DNA of 64,000 bases. It comes from Dromaius novaehollandiae. Lineage: Eukaryota; Chordata; Aves; Casuariiformes; Dromaiidae. Positions 24,783 through 36,218 of the stretch are shown in pieces (the stretch's first letter is position 1; each line of letters opens with the position of its first letter). The stretch spans positions 33,066,501 to 33,130,500 of the forward strand of contig NC_088099.1 of NCBI RefSeq assembly GCF_036370855.1, in the 5' to 3' direction. A program made the position numbers and the translations under genes. A model generated the notes under the pieces. It was given only the letters and a program-made list of their open reading frames with translations, was not told where the DNA came from and searched no databases.

Positions 24783-25172
24783 GAGCCTCCGAAGGCAATG
24801 CCAACCATAGGGCCTTTGAAGTCACACCAACTGTAGGTACTTCGAAGTGACACCCATCACAGGACCTTCAAAGTCATGCCAGCTGTAGTACCTTCAAAGT
24901 CATGCCAACCATAGGACCTTTGAAGGCAATGCCAGCCATAGGACCTCCGAAGTCACACCAACCATAGGACCTTCAAAGTCATGCCAACTGCAGTGGACCT
25001 TCAAAGGCAATGCCAACTGTAGGACCTTTGAAGTCATGTCCATTGTAGGATGTTCAAAGTCACACCAGCTGTAAGACCTTCGAAGTCATGTCCATCATAG
25101 GGCCTTTGAAATCATGCCTATCGTAGGACATTTGAAGTCATATCCATCATAGGGCCTTTGAAGTCATGCCAG
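24783..25172 (+). repeat. 26-bp minisatellite, about 15 imperfect copies
   Basis: The unit is close to GGACCTTTGAAGTCATGCCA followed by a CATA or TGTA-type six-base end. Copies are 26 bp, with four 27-28 bp variants. Differences concentrate at the CTTTGAAG / CTTCAAAG / CTTCGAAG position and in the last eight bases. The array ends abruptly at about 25,172 in the GC-rich patch that follows. It does not keep a codon frame (26 is not a multiple of 3), so it does not encode a repeat protein. Confidence 0.92.
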
Positions 25173-25554
25173 GTAGCTGGCAGCTTGCTATGAGAGGGGT
25201 GCGGGTCACCCAGGTGTCCATACCAGAGCCTGGAGCCTCTGTGGGTGGTCCTGCCGGAGGAAAGCTCCCTGCAGCGCTGAGTAGCCGGGTGGGGAGGCAC
25301 GGTGGGGTCCTGTAGGAGCTGGGGGCTCCTGACCACCAGGCAGGTGGGCCAGCAGCACCTGGGGCCCTCAGCTGTTTCCTCGGCAGCAGCCAGCTCCACT
25401 GCAGCCTCTGCGCATGGTGTCCCGCTGCCTAGCCCCATCCCCGCAATGCGACAGTGTCCCTGGATACGGCCCGGAGGGGCACGGTCAGGCTCGGCTGTCC
25501 CGGGGTCTGGCTCCTGCCCTGCGAGCGCACCCCGTGACCATAAGGCAGCTCATG

Positions 25555-25604
25555 TTACCCCCTAACATGGCGGTGGCTCCGCGGCCTGCATGTGCTGCAC
25601 TCAG
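25555..25604 (+). other. Candidate first exon with YY1 motif and splice donor
   Basis: At 25567 an ATG overlapping a YY1-like motif opens 12 codons (MAVAPRPACAAL) plus AG, which run directly into a good donor, CTCAG|GTAACG (GT at 25605-25606). The geometry resembles a short first exon under a YY1-type core promoter. No matching acceptor exon could be assigned, so this is speculative; a non-coding RNA is as likely as a protein. Confidence 0.2.
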
Positions 25605-25733
25605 GTAACGCGGGTGGTGCTCCTGGCGGCCATCCCGTGGGACAGGAGGGGGAGCTCGCAGCGCACTGGGGGAGGGCGGCAAGCGCAACCCCATGCTGTC
25701 CTGCCTGCACGCCCCCGGGCCAGCCCCAGGTTA

Positions 25734-25747
25734 GCAGCAGAGGGCAG
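25734..25747 (+). promoter_or_regulatory. CTCF-like motif
   Basis: GCAGCAGAGGGCAG differs at one position (the first) from the CTCF core CCAGCAGAGGGCAG. It sits in the GC-rich patch 560 bp from the minisatellite. Motif match only. Confidence 0.45.
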
Positions 25748-25929
25748 CTGCGGGGGCGGCAGGTTGCCTTGCCTGCTCCTTCCCCAGGCAGGCTACTGGT
25801 GCTGGTGCAGGGCAGCCCCAGCACTGCAAAGGGAGCGGGGCTGGGGGGCAGACCCGCTGCTCACCTCCTTCCCGGCTCCCGGTCGAGGCCTGGCCAAAAA
25901 CCCCAGCGTTAATAAGAGAATTGTTTAGC

Positions 25930-28615
25930 AACGCTGCAAAATAATCACTCGAGCTGTGGTACCTGTTTGTCCCTTCTCAGATTCCCCATGGGAAGGAAGA
26001 AGGGGAGGGAGGGCAGGTTTTATCTGGGGCTCTGCATGGAGGTTAAGAGAAGGATTAGGGCAGAGGATTAAATGGAGGAGTGCTGGCAATGGCATAAATC
26101 AACTTGCCGTGAGCCAGTACCTATTCAGCGATTTGCAAGTGGAGTTTAGAGACAATGCAGCTGCCACTCCAAAAGTAATGGATCAGGTGAATCTTAGTAC
26201 ATATTTATGGCACTAACAGCAATGAATAAGATACTTCAAACGATAAATAACTTCCTCGTTCTAAAAGACCAGGGCAAGTTCATTGCTGGTGTAGGCTCCA
26301 CAATTCAGCTGAGGTAAATAGGGTTGTATCTGCTTACATGAATACTGAATTTAGCTGTATATCTACAAGAAGACCTCATGGACGGATCAGTGCCATGCCA
26401 GAGGAAAAGTCTTTGTTTCCAAAAATGAAACAAAAAAAAAAGGATCAGTCACATTTAACCAGTATCATCATAAAATCACAAGACCAAAGGACCAGGCTCT
26501 CTTCTTTCATTACATCGGTGTGAATTCAGGAGAAGGATATCCAAGTCTGGGGCATTACGTGGAGCTGAAGGGACAGAATTTGGCTCAAAGTGCACAAAGT
26601 TTCTGCCCAACCTTTAGGCCTGATGCAAAGCTCAGCTGTAGTTAACGTGAAGATTCATGAAGTTAAGATGCTTCCCTGAAAAATTCGTCTTTGACACGAT
26701 GAGGGGGCACTACCACTAAGAGAAATTTTCACTCACTTTTTTCACTCTTATCTTGGAGAAGCCAACTGAGGGCAGAATCTGGGAAAAATTCGCAACCCGT
26801 CAAAGCACCTTCCTGGAGTCATTTCTGCCTAAGAACGCAGAGGAAATCACAGCTTTCAGATTGCATTTGTCATGACAAAACTAACATCAGCTTTTATGGA
26901 ACTAAGCCACAAGGAAAACTTGTACTGCTTTCACAGCAGCAGTGAGAGCAGGTTTTCATGACAGAATGATAAGACCAAGTCCTGTCTACACCAGTGGTGC
27001 AGCATTGCCAATGAGCCAGCCTTTAAAATAGACATTATTTTTTCTAGTGCAGACAAATAGCCCTATAGAAGGCTGATCTCCTAATACTGTAGTGATACAT
27101 TTGAGAGAGATTTATTTTACAGGATCCTAAGTACCTGCGTAATTCTCCCATATGATTTCCATGCAAATTCCCAAATTTGAAATCCAGCCATCTTGCATGA
27201 GATGTAAATCAAAGGTTAAATATCTTCCTCCTATCTGCGAGCTTGTGAGCCTCTTTATTACTGCAAGTTGAGCCTATGATTAGAAAAAAAAAGGCCTACC
27301 ACTTCAGCTTGAGGAGGAAGAATCTAGATTGGGTTCAAGATATTTAGAGTCAAATTAAAGAATATCCCAAGGAGCTCTCCCAGACAGAGGGTTGTATCTT
27401 CCCTTGCCATGGAACAGGAGCAGAGTTCGCTGTATGCACACAAAGCTTTATACAGATCTGTGACACATTTAAAACAGAATGAACCTGGTTCTTAAGCCCA
27501 TCTAAAAATGTTAGTGGAATCATCAACACTGACCTTAAAATGAAAAATGATTTGTAACCTTTACAGTGGTGTCTTTATCATAGTGCTGTAATTTAAAGTA
27601 TTTTATCCACTCAGCTATACAATCTTACCACTCATTTGCAGTTGTCATTTTACTTACAGAAGAATTCATCTAATATTCCCCAAAGCAAGAGAAGCCTGCT
27701 GAGTACTACAAGGTGAAAATTATTGCCAGTATGTTATATAGAATGGCTGTAAAGTTCAAACAGAGGCAGTTGTGTGTGCACATCACGTTTCATGCAAACT
27801 GTGCTTAACAGTTTAACACTGCATAATGTTTTGCCTCCTGAATAAAAATGCTTCTTTAGTTATTTTTCTAATAATCTATGTAACTTTGGGGAACTAATTA
27901 AGGCAAACCATTTCAAATGTGCCTGATTAGCTACCTAAATCAAGTGGCCTGATTTTCAAAAGTGCTGAGTATTGAAGCTGTAATAGAAACTTAGTGTATC
28001 ATACTAGCTGGTCATTTTTAGGTGATCAGTATAGATTTAGGAGCACTATGTGACATATGTATGTGACATTTTGGCTTAATTATTTTAAATATAAGTCCTT
28101 AGCTCACAATAAGAAAATCTAAGAAATATTTCTAGTAAGTTTATTCCCCTCCTCAGTTTTCCAGTTCAGCTGTAGTAAAAGGTGCTTGCATACAAGACGA
28201 TATCAATGTGAAGGTGTTTCTATAGCTGCAGGAAAATGCTGATATTACTTCCTGATTGCAAAAGGGCATGTGACACATAATTAATCCATGTATGGATGAG
28301 AAGATCCTCCAAGACTGGAAATGGAAAACCAATCAAGAGCACAGATGACACACTGGATCCAACACACATGCTTAAATAGAACTTCTTGGCTGCCTCATGT
28401 CTGGCTGGCTTGGAGTGCAGGCAGAGCAATGCATGACTGTCTGCTCTCTTTCACAGAGATGTATGCTGAACTGAAGCCTAGCCACGCCTGCAAGTCTTTA
28501 ATTTCTTCAGCTTAGTGAGTGCTAAAGTACAGTTTATCTTGTCTGGACTGGAGTTTTGAATATACTAATTTATTTCCAGTTAACTAATACCATCCAACAG
28601 GAATATTTTGAATCC
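25930..28615. other. Intergenic stretch without recognisable genes
   Basis: AT-rich ordinary sequence. A short trace at 27,935-27,980 (GCCTGATTTTCAAAAGTGCT) resembles an old sauropsid repeat. No exon or RNA gene was seen. Confidence 0.6.
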
Positions 28616-28619
28616 TAAA

Positions 28620-28700
28620 CCTTTGGCCTTGTCTGCACACAGATTTTGTACTGATGTAACCAGCAAAAGCACTAGTGTGATTTATATTTTTCTTTCAAGA
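28620..28700 (+). repeat. MITE-like fragment
   Basis: The text TTGGCCTTGTCTGCACACAG, then TTTTGTACTGATGTAACC and GCACTAGTGTG, resembles the terminal part of the same kind of turtle-type non-autonomous element seen at 17.7 kb. Confidence 0.4.
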
Positions 28701-28709
28701 ACATCTCCC

Positions 28710-31125
28710 ATAGAAGCAAGTCCCTGTTGGCAGCTGAATCAAAAACTGCACACAGATTCTTTGTTTTGAAGGGCCAGAGTGACTGTTGATACAGATGCCA
28801 TTCTCATTGGCTTCAGCAGGAGATCTGCCTATGAAAGGATGAAGGCATCACGTTTTTTATCAAGTATTGACTTGTGGAAGCAGCTGTGATTTCCAGCTTT
28901 ATGGAGAATTACTGAGGTATCAGATAGGCTCTCATGGCTTAGCACCACAGAAAAAGTTTAGACTTGGTTTAGAACAAGATGACAAGTTAATTCTTCAATG
29001 CTGGATGTCATGCCTTTATAGAAAGATTTACAGAGCTGTTTGTAGCAGGTGCTTTGGCTATGCTGTTTACTACTTCAATGAGAGATCAAGCAAGATTTTT
29101 AGATTTCTCTCCCATAACATATAATGAGCAATGTTTATGCTTATGTCAGAGATATGCTTTGGGCTGTGATTATTGGCTGCAATTTTTAAGTCTAATGTGA
29201 TGTCCATCTTCAATACTCACTGTTATGAGGCACCATTATGAGGCAGCAGGCCCTGTAGCCTGATCTTACACAAAACAGGGAGCACTTATCATGTGGAGGC
29301 TGGAAAGGTCTGTGAATATTAGTAGAGCATTATAAAACTGTCGACTTTTTGTGTCTTCAATCTGAAAAGCAGCCAACTAAAGGAATATGCCTATTACATA
29401 TATATGTATATAAATACACATGCATGCACACATAAACAATACAGGTATGGAGACAAAATTCAACTCTGTAAGTATGGCCTGAATCAAATATGTGAAAATA
29501 AATCTTAACAACATTGTCTCAAAAGCACCACAAGAATAGGAAAGGGCTCAGACACATTTAGTCCCACTAACAAGATGCCTTGCATCAGCTGCTCTGTAAT
29601 ACCTCACTTAAGGTATCCAACTCTTCAGTCATCCTTCCTCACTTTTACCACAGGCCAAAAGCTTGCAGAGGGATGGGTCAAATCTCCCATTTCATAGGTG
29701 GCTATTTGTTGGGCCCCCATAATGCAGGCAGGAGTGTGAGCTCTGTTTCTGAGCGAAATAGCCAACAGAAGGGTAGTTCAAAGGAAATATAACAGACAAG
29801 ACCCTGGCGGGCCAAATCACTTCAAGTATATCAAAGCTGGTGGAAGTACACAGATTTGCATCAGCTGAAGATGAGGACCAGTGTTTTGAGAACCCAGAGC
29901 CTTAGGGAAACACAAGTTCATTTTTTATATAATCCCTTAAATACCATCATAGTAGGACTGAATTCTTGATAGAAGACTTCTGGAGAGATCTTTGCTTAGA
30001 AGACTCTAATTCCTGCCACAGAAAACAGGCTGAAGGAAAGTAGAGACTGAGCAATACTCATCCACAGGTTCATGAGAATGGAAGGAGGGATTCTCACACC
30101 AAGGAAATTGTCAAATCTGGAAAAAACTGGAAGAAAGGACATTCAGAGTAATTTACTTTGGGAGACCTGTTCTTCAAGCAAGGCTCTCTTGGGGCTGTAC
30201 CACACAATGCTTTGGGTAGAATTGGTGGTAAAGGAGTGCCAATGATCTTTGGAAAAAAGAAGTCTAATTTCCGCTTCTCATTTTTGCCATACACTGTCAA
30301 GAAATGTTGCACAGTGCTGGTGTTGCATTTCTCTTTAAAGATGGCTGGAGTAATGCTGGTAGATAGACATCCTCTCAGTGGATCTGTGAAGCATGATGGG
30401 AATGATCCCCACAGACGTCGGGGAATCTAAGTTGCCCTGGATGCTTGCTGTTGCTGAATTCAGGAAATTCAAGTTTTCTTCCCTGGGATACACATGGGCT
30501 GCATTTTGATATTTTTCTCACAGAGATGGGTGCTGTCACTAACAACTGTCACTTCTGGATGGTTCCAGGTCTGGGTGAGGGGAAGAGGAGAAAGAGGAGA
30601 GTGGATGGTGGAGGAGACAGCCTCCACACTGCTGGAAGCAGATTTTTAATATCTGGTTCTAGCAACTACTTCCAGCACAGTTTTGGTTTGGCTGCTGACA
30701 GGCAACTGTTCTGTAGTGGCATCTACACTCTGTTAGACAGGAGACTTGGAAAGGAATTAAGGCTATATTTTAAACCAGATTTCATGGCTCTTGTTGAGAT
30801 CCTCCTGACTGATGCCAGCATAGATGAGAATCTGACCTGAGGGCTTATAAAAAGCCCCCACATTTCTAAACAAAGTTTTTTGTGTAATTAAAGCTGGAAG
30901 AGTGCTGGTGCTACTTCTGAGAGAACTGAATCGGCAATGTAGTCGCTTGGCTCCACACTCCTTGCTTCTGGAGGCAGCCAAATGACAGGGAGAGGGGGAG
31001 GGAAGAACTATGATGGATGTGTTGCAAAAGCAACAGAGTGCAATAAGGTGGGGGGGAAAAGGCAAGCAATTTCCTGCTTCAAAGCACTACCCAAGGAAGA
31101 CTTGTAGCACACACAAAGTGGTGCA
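28710..31125. other. Intergenic stretch without recognisable genes
   Basis: The longest frame (30445-30840, plus strand, 131 codons) has no recognisable domain and no CpG island, and its base use matches its surroundings. A TA-rich microsatellite-like patch lies at about 29,395-29,430. Confidence 0.55.
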
Positions 31126-31131
31126 ACTGAG

Positions 31132-31336
31132 ACTGTCAGCCCACATCTGAAGGAGATGGTTTGGGAGGCTACACTGAGCTGCTCAGTGCTCACCGCCCAG
31201 CATGAGCCTGGCGGAAGCTGCAAGGCTTGCGTATCTGAGGCGGTGTCAGAGCTGTCATCCCACTGACAAATGGTCACAGCAGCAGAATGGTTGTCCTGCT
31301 CAGGTTGTCCTCACTGCAGTAGTTGAAGAATGTATT
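31132..31336 (+). repeat. Left arm of a 205-bp inverted repeat
   Basis: The arm begins ACTGTCAGCCCACATCTGAA and ends AGTTGAAGAATGTATT. It pairs over its full length, without gaps, with the reverse complement of 31623-31827. I count about 23 mismatches (about 89% identity), most of them in the middle. Outer edges are sharp on both sides. No target-site duplication is obvious. Confidence 0.93.
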
Positions 31337-31622
31337 TTATTGTAAGGCATCACCAGGTACATCTGGGGCTAATGTATGTTACTGACAGCTTTTTTTGTGG
31401 GAAGCCTGCTCTTTGCCCAGAAAGTGGACAGCTGCATTCTTCTATGAACTCAGAATCTCCTTTCTTTGTTTAATGTGAAGGCATTTTAATGCCTGAGTGC
31501 AAATATGTATTACTTGCCAAGAATTTATATTTAAAAGTCTCACAATCATTATTTTATAGGGCCTACCAAATCTGCACTTCAGGTGTTTCCTTCATTGTAT
31601 GAGCACAGAAGAACAGGTAATG

Positions 31623-31827
31623 AATACATTCTTCAACTACTGCAGTGAGGACAACCTGATCAGGACAGCTGTCCTGCTGCTGTGACCATTCATCAGTGGG
31701 ACAACAGCACTGACACCGCCTCAGGTATGCAAGCCTTGCAGCTTCAGCTGGGCTTATGCAGAGGGGCGAGCACTGAGCAGCTTGATGTAGCCTCCCAAAC
31801 CATCTCCTTCAGATGTGGGCTGACAGT
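31623..31827 (-). repeat. Right arm of the 205-bp inverted repeat
   Basis: This is the reverse-complement partner of 31132-31336, separated from it by a 286-bp spacer. The spacer is AT-rich and unrelated to the arms, and carries its own small perfect palindrome (AGGCATTTTAATGCCT, 31479-31494). Both arms stay open in the corresponding frame, but about a quarter of the residues differ, so there is no sign of protein-level constraint. Confidence 0.93.
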
Positions 31828-32428
31828 CTACTGCTAATGCACAACAAAGATGTTCCAGCACAACAGCAGACTATGCAAGCTGAGGTGTTAAGAGGAGATA
31901 GCCAGGCTCATTTGCACTGCCATTGAAGACAAACTCTATTTGCACAGTGTAAGGGATCAAATGGTAGTAGGAAGAATCAAGTATATTCAGGCTTCTCAGA
32001 GAAATATTAGAAACAATGGAGAGTGAAAGGAAAGGTGTATAAAATGTCTTGACAGTGCCTTTTTAAGTGAGTCGCCATGTGTTATTTTAGCCAAGTCTTT
32101 ATTCATTTCTACTTAATACTGTGTGCTAATGGTCTCAGAGCTGCTGGCAATACTCAGTGGAATAATTTTAGAGCAACCTTAATAGAATGAGCAGAATAAA
32201 GAACTATACAAATACATTGTAGCAAGATAGCTTTGTAATAGAACAGGTTATCCAAAACATCGATGGCTGGGGCTTGTGAACGGAAAAAATCTACCCTGTG
32301 TTTAATTACCCCAGACTGGCTGTATTTCCTTCTTATAATTCTAAACACAGTCAGCTTGTGCTGGACGCAGTCCAGTTGGAAAGTTGGTATTTGATCAACG
32401 ATGTGTCCTGTGCACAGACTGGAAGTCC

Positions 32429-32510
32429 AAAAAGGACCACTACAGCCAACCATCCAGTCTGACCTCCTGCATAATGTAGGTTATAGCCTTCCACCCTGTA
32501 ACGCTGGCGG
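32429..32510 (-). repeat. CR1 LINE 3'-end fragment
   Basis: Plus-strand text GGACCACTACAGCCAACCAT, then CCAGTCTGACCTCCTGCATA and TGTAGGTTATAGCCTTCCAC, is the reverse complement of the CR1 3' end found in turtles and crocodilians (…GGAGGTCAGACTAGATGAT…). It is a short, 5'-truncated copy. Confidence 0.7.
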
Positions 32511-34457
32511 TGGAAGAAATTACTCTTTGCCGCTATTCAGGATTCAGGAAAGTGTTTCTATTTAGAACAGTACTTAAGCACACACTTAACTTTAATAATG
32601 TGCTTAATTCCCATTTAAACATGAAGTTAAGTGCTGTTTTGAATTTGAACCTTTGTGAGCAAGCACTATGAGGTCCAGTAACTTGATCATATTGAGCAGT
32701 GTACCGTGTGACTCCCAGTGAAAAGTGAAATCTTAGTTTATTCAAAAAAGTCAGATGGCTTGCTAATGTGTCTCCAGTGACCAGGTGACCTCCAGGAAGG
32801 TCTGATTAGCTTGGAGATTTTCAAGACTGTGGAGATGCAGTGGTGTCTCTAGTTGCAGTAGGACACTGCTGTAGGAAACAAAACAGATATCCCCTTCCAT
32901 TTCTCTTATTAGAAAGGATATGTGAATCAATAATATTTCATTAATTCAGTAACAACCTCCACTAAAACTCTCGAAAGACAAGAAAGAAGAGAAGCTGATT
33001 TTGTCTTCATTTCCAAGGTTTTTTTTTAACTTGCTTGGGGAATGGAAGAAACCTCTGCTGCACTATAATACCTTACTTAATTGAGCTCTTAGATTAATGT
33101 TTAAACTTCATTTGCAAGTCCATTACCAAATATAATCATTTACAATGGTACCATTAAGGCAGATATTTTTTCCTTTTCAAATCCACTTTTAATTCACAGT
33201 TCCCCTCACAAGTGTCCAAGGCTCTGGCAGTGGCTGCAAGTGCTGGGTTATTGATATTGTACTTACATCAGGAGCGAAAAAGAGAAACCACAGAATATTT
33301 TCAGTGGAGATAATCTACAAAATTGCATGGAGTTCATATGCTGATATGAGCCAAAAAAGGGTAAGTTAAATCTTGAATCTACTTGAACTTTTAATTATCA
33401 AAGGAAAACAATACTAATGCTTTAAATCATCTTCGAAGTGGTGATACCATCTTTGAGAAGGTGCTAGACTGATTGCACTGAAGGCTTTTGCCCTAGGTCC
33501 ATTACCTCCAAGAGATGTGCAGCATGGTCAGCATTATCCACAGCATCCTCCAGTGTACTGAAATCCTGGCTCAGCCCAAAGGCTTCAGGTCTGCTTGATT
33601 TTCCCTGCTCATGTACTCCTCAGTCATGCTGCAAATAAATCCTCTTCACATTGCTAGTAAAATGATCCTTTTGAGCTATGCATCAGTATAAGACCACCAG
33701 CTTCCCAGTACGTGAGATAGTGGACAATATAAATGCTAACACACATCTGACCTGACTGCAGTTGAACGGGTGACTTAAAGCCAAAGATTCTCTCTCTCCC
33801 ATTACCTAATCCCTGAGAAATCCAGACCCACATCCCCATCAGCACTTTTAAAAAAATCTGGATTTTATTTTTATAACTGTTCTCAGAAGATAAACAAAGC
33901 CGAAATTGAGATATAAAAATCAGCAGTGTGATGTTATGCAGACACCACTACTTTCAGGAAAATCAAAATTTTGCTCCTGTGTCTGTAAAATCAGGGGAAG
34001 TTCTGCCTACCCAGGGTGGTCAGATCCCAGCTCTGGGCAGGAGGCCATTTAGAGGTAATTGCTAAGGAACTTGGGTTTAATCACCTCTTCTAAATCTCCT
34101 TATGAATATATTCATTTCCTGACACCCCCCCACATACACACCCTTTGCAGCCTGCCTACCCATCCACCCTACTAGAACGTATAGGCAGCAGTCATTGGGA
34201 CAGAGTTTTGCAGAGTCCGGAGACCAACATAACTCTATTGCTGCAGCACAGATAATATTCCACTGTGATGGCTTGCCCACAAACATAAGGAGTTCTGCTG
34301 CTCCCAGAGAACATCGCTGTTAAAAAGAATACCTTGCTGCTGATGAAAAATGTCTCTGGTTAAGGGCAAGAGAGACCTTTCCACCAAGATGCTCGGATTA
34401 AGAAGCACATGCTGGATGGAAGCTGTGGAGTCCCTTCCAGCCTGTATGACTTGCTTG

Positions 34458-34605
34458 ATGGGTGCCCTTGGGTTTCTCTCTTAACCTTGCTTCTCTGATT
34501 TGACAAACAGGGATGATAATTGTAATATTAGCACTTACCTTTATAGAGCACTGTGAGATCTGTGGATAAAAAAAGTGCTGTGTAAGGTACTTCTGCTATC
34601 ATATG
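34458..34605 (+). repeat. MIR SINE
   Basis: Colinear with the MIR body: GGGTGCCCTTGGGTTTCTCT, then CTTAACCTTGCTTCTCTGA, then AACAGGGATGATAATTGTAA. It ends in AGCACTGTGAGATCTGTGGA, like the 3' tail of reptile MIR copies. It is diverged. Confidence 0.7.
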
Positions 34606-36180
34606 CTACCGCATTTCTGTCTCCCTGCACTGAAAAGGACCAGAGCAGAGAACAAAAAGAAAAGCAGGTAAGAATGATTAATAAATATGCAGCCTACAAT
34701 GGCCTCTCTCCCAAGATAAATGTAATAGTGACAATGAATGCAGAGGAGGAGAGAGGCCAGTGAACAGGAGAAATGAAAGTGTAGACAATGCCAGCATTAC
34801 TTCCACAGATCCTTGTCTCCCTAGACTTCAGTCACTGCTGTGTGCTTTCAACTGGTCACAAGAATCCCCAGTAGAGGTATCCGACTACACACCCTTAACA
34901 CAGGACCATTCTGCCTGTTTTAAACATTAAGAAAAAGCAAGAGGGAGGAAGAGCCCCAGGGTTAAACGTCAATGAGATCTAAAAAGCTTGGCATTCTAGT
35001 TCTGAAATGCCAGCTCTTAAATTATCAAGGCTCCTTTTTTCTTTTTTTTTCCCCCGGTGCTCTGTATTTCCCCATGTAAAAGTGTGCAAACATTTTATCA
35101 GCAAATACTGGGGGAAAAAAATTGACTACCTAAAACTGATAAAGCAATTTGGCGCGGAGGCAGCAGCTATCACTTCTAAATGGATATGAGCTTTCTGAGG
35201 TTTAACAAGTTCCAGGGATAACATTCGGAGGATTGACTGCTCCAAGGGTGAACGGGAAGCTGTGCTTGCTCGCTCTGTGACATTTCTACCTGCTCCACTG
35301 CCTGCATCGCTGGGACCGTGCCCTAATGAAAGGAGTTATACTGCTCTGCTGTATAGCAACAGTCCATGACACTGTGCTAACAGTATGTTTGGAGCCATTA
35401 CTTAAGTGATAATCTCACTGCTCCTTTGTTTTATGAGGCAATAATCTGATTCCCATGTGCATAAAATGAGGCCAAAGGGTAAATAGTTTGTTATAATGAG
35501 GGAACAACATTAAGACTGATGAAAACTAGAGGTCAGTGTTATTATTTCTCTTATGACACCCACGCATTTAATAATCCTTGTATTCATATCCTAACAGCAG
35601 GGATCCATGTCCTGGCTTTTCAAGGCAGTATCTGTCCCCTAATAAAGGCAGATACTGTCTCTCATATCAAGCTCAGCTCTCTCTCGATATGGTTCCTCAT
35701 TACAAACAGATCTAAGAGACTCACAACATGTCTGTGTGGTACAGAACTACTGGAGGGGGACCAGAGACACTAAAGAGAAATTCCCTGTGTCGTCTCAAGG
35801 CAAAGAGGTATCAGCGGCAGGACAGGCAATTCGTCGCATGTTTTCTAATTCAAGATGAGTTTCCCAGTTCCTGGACTCTCTGTCCTTTCTGCTAGGTTAT
35901 GTTTTTTCCCAAAGTGTCTGCTCTGTAGTGACAGCTTGTCATTGCCAGCTGAAAAAATAGGCCCAGTAGGAGTTAACGCCTCTGTGATGCATTTCTATAG
36001 GGCTTTTTGGAAAAAAATACAGAGAAGAAAAGTGTAGCTAGTCTACCTAGAATGGACCAGAACTTGGTAAAATTTCAGACTCTTTTATCATGGATAAACT
36101 GACAGGGCTTTCTTGATTACAGAATAAAATAAGTAGTGTCCTGCATTCTGAATGGACAAAAATTCCTTATGTATTAAATA

Positions 36181-36218
36181 TACATATGTATGTATGTATA
36201 TATGTATATAGGTATGTA
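36181..36218. repeat. TA/TATG-rich microsatellite
   Basis: Imperfect run of TATG and TA units. Confidence 0.8.

Larger units (their letters stand above)
25180..25910 (+). promoter_or_regulatory. GC-rich CpG patch, candidate distal promoter or insulator
   Basis: This isolated GC-rich stretch holds many CpG sites (most between 25,400 and 25,700) and lies about 15 kb from the UBE2E1 promoter, directly after the 26-bp array. It carries a YY1-like motif AACATGGCGG at 25564-25573, a splice donor after 25604 and a CTCF-like motif at 25734-25747. It could be the promoter of an unannotated transcript or a boundary element. It could also be a CpG-rich repeat remnant. Confidence 0.45.

Noticed and set aside
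24783..25172. The 26-bp array considered as a CRISPR array or a protein repeat.
   Set aside because: There are no unique spacers between units, the genome is vertebrate, and 26 bp does not keep a reading frame.
30445..30840. 131-codon plus-strand frame.
   Set aside because: No recognisable domain, no nearby promoter signature and base use like its surroundings; frames of this length occur by chance in 64 kb.
31008..31277. Minus-strand frame over the left arm of the inverted repeat, considered as a transposase remnant.
   Set aside because: The two arms differ at roughly a quarter of encoded residues, and no transposase motif is visible.
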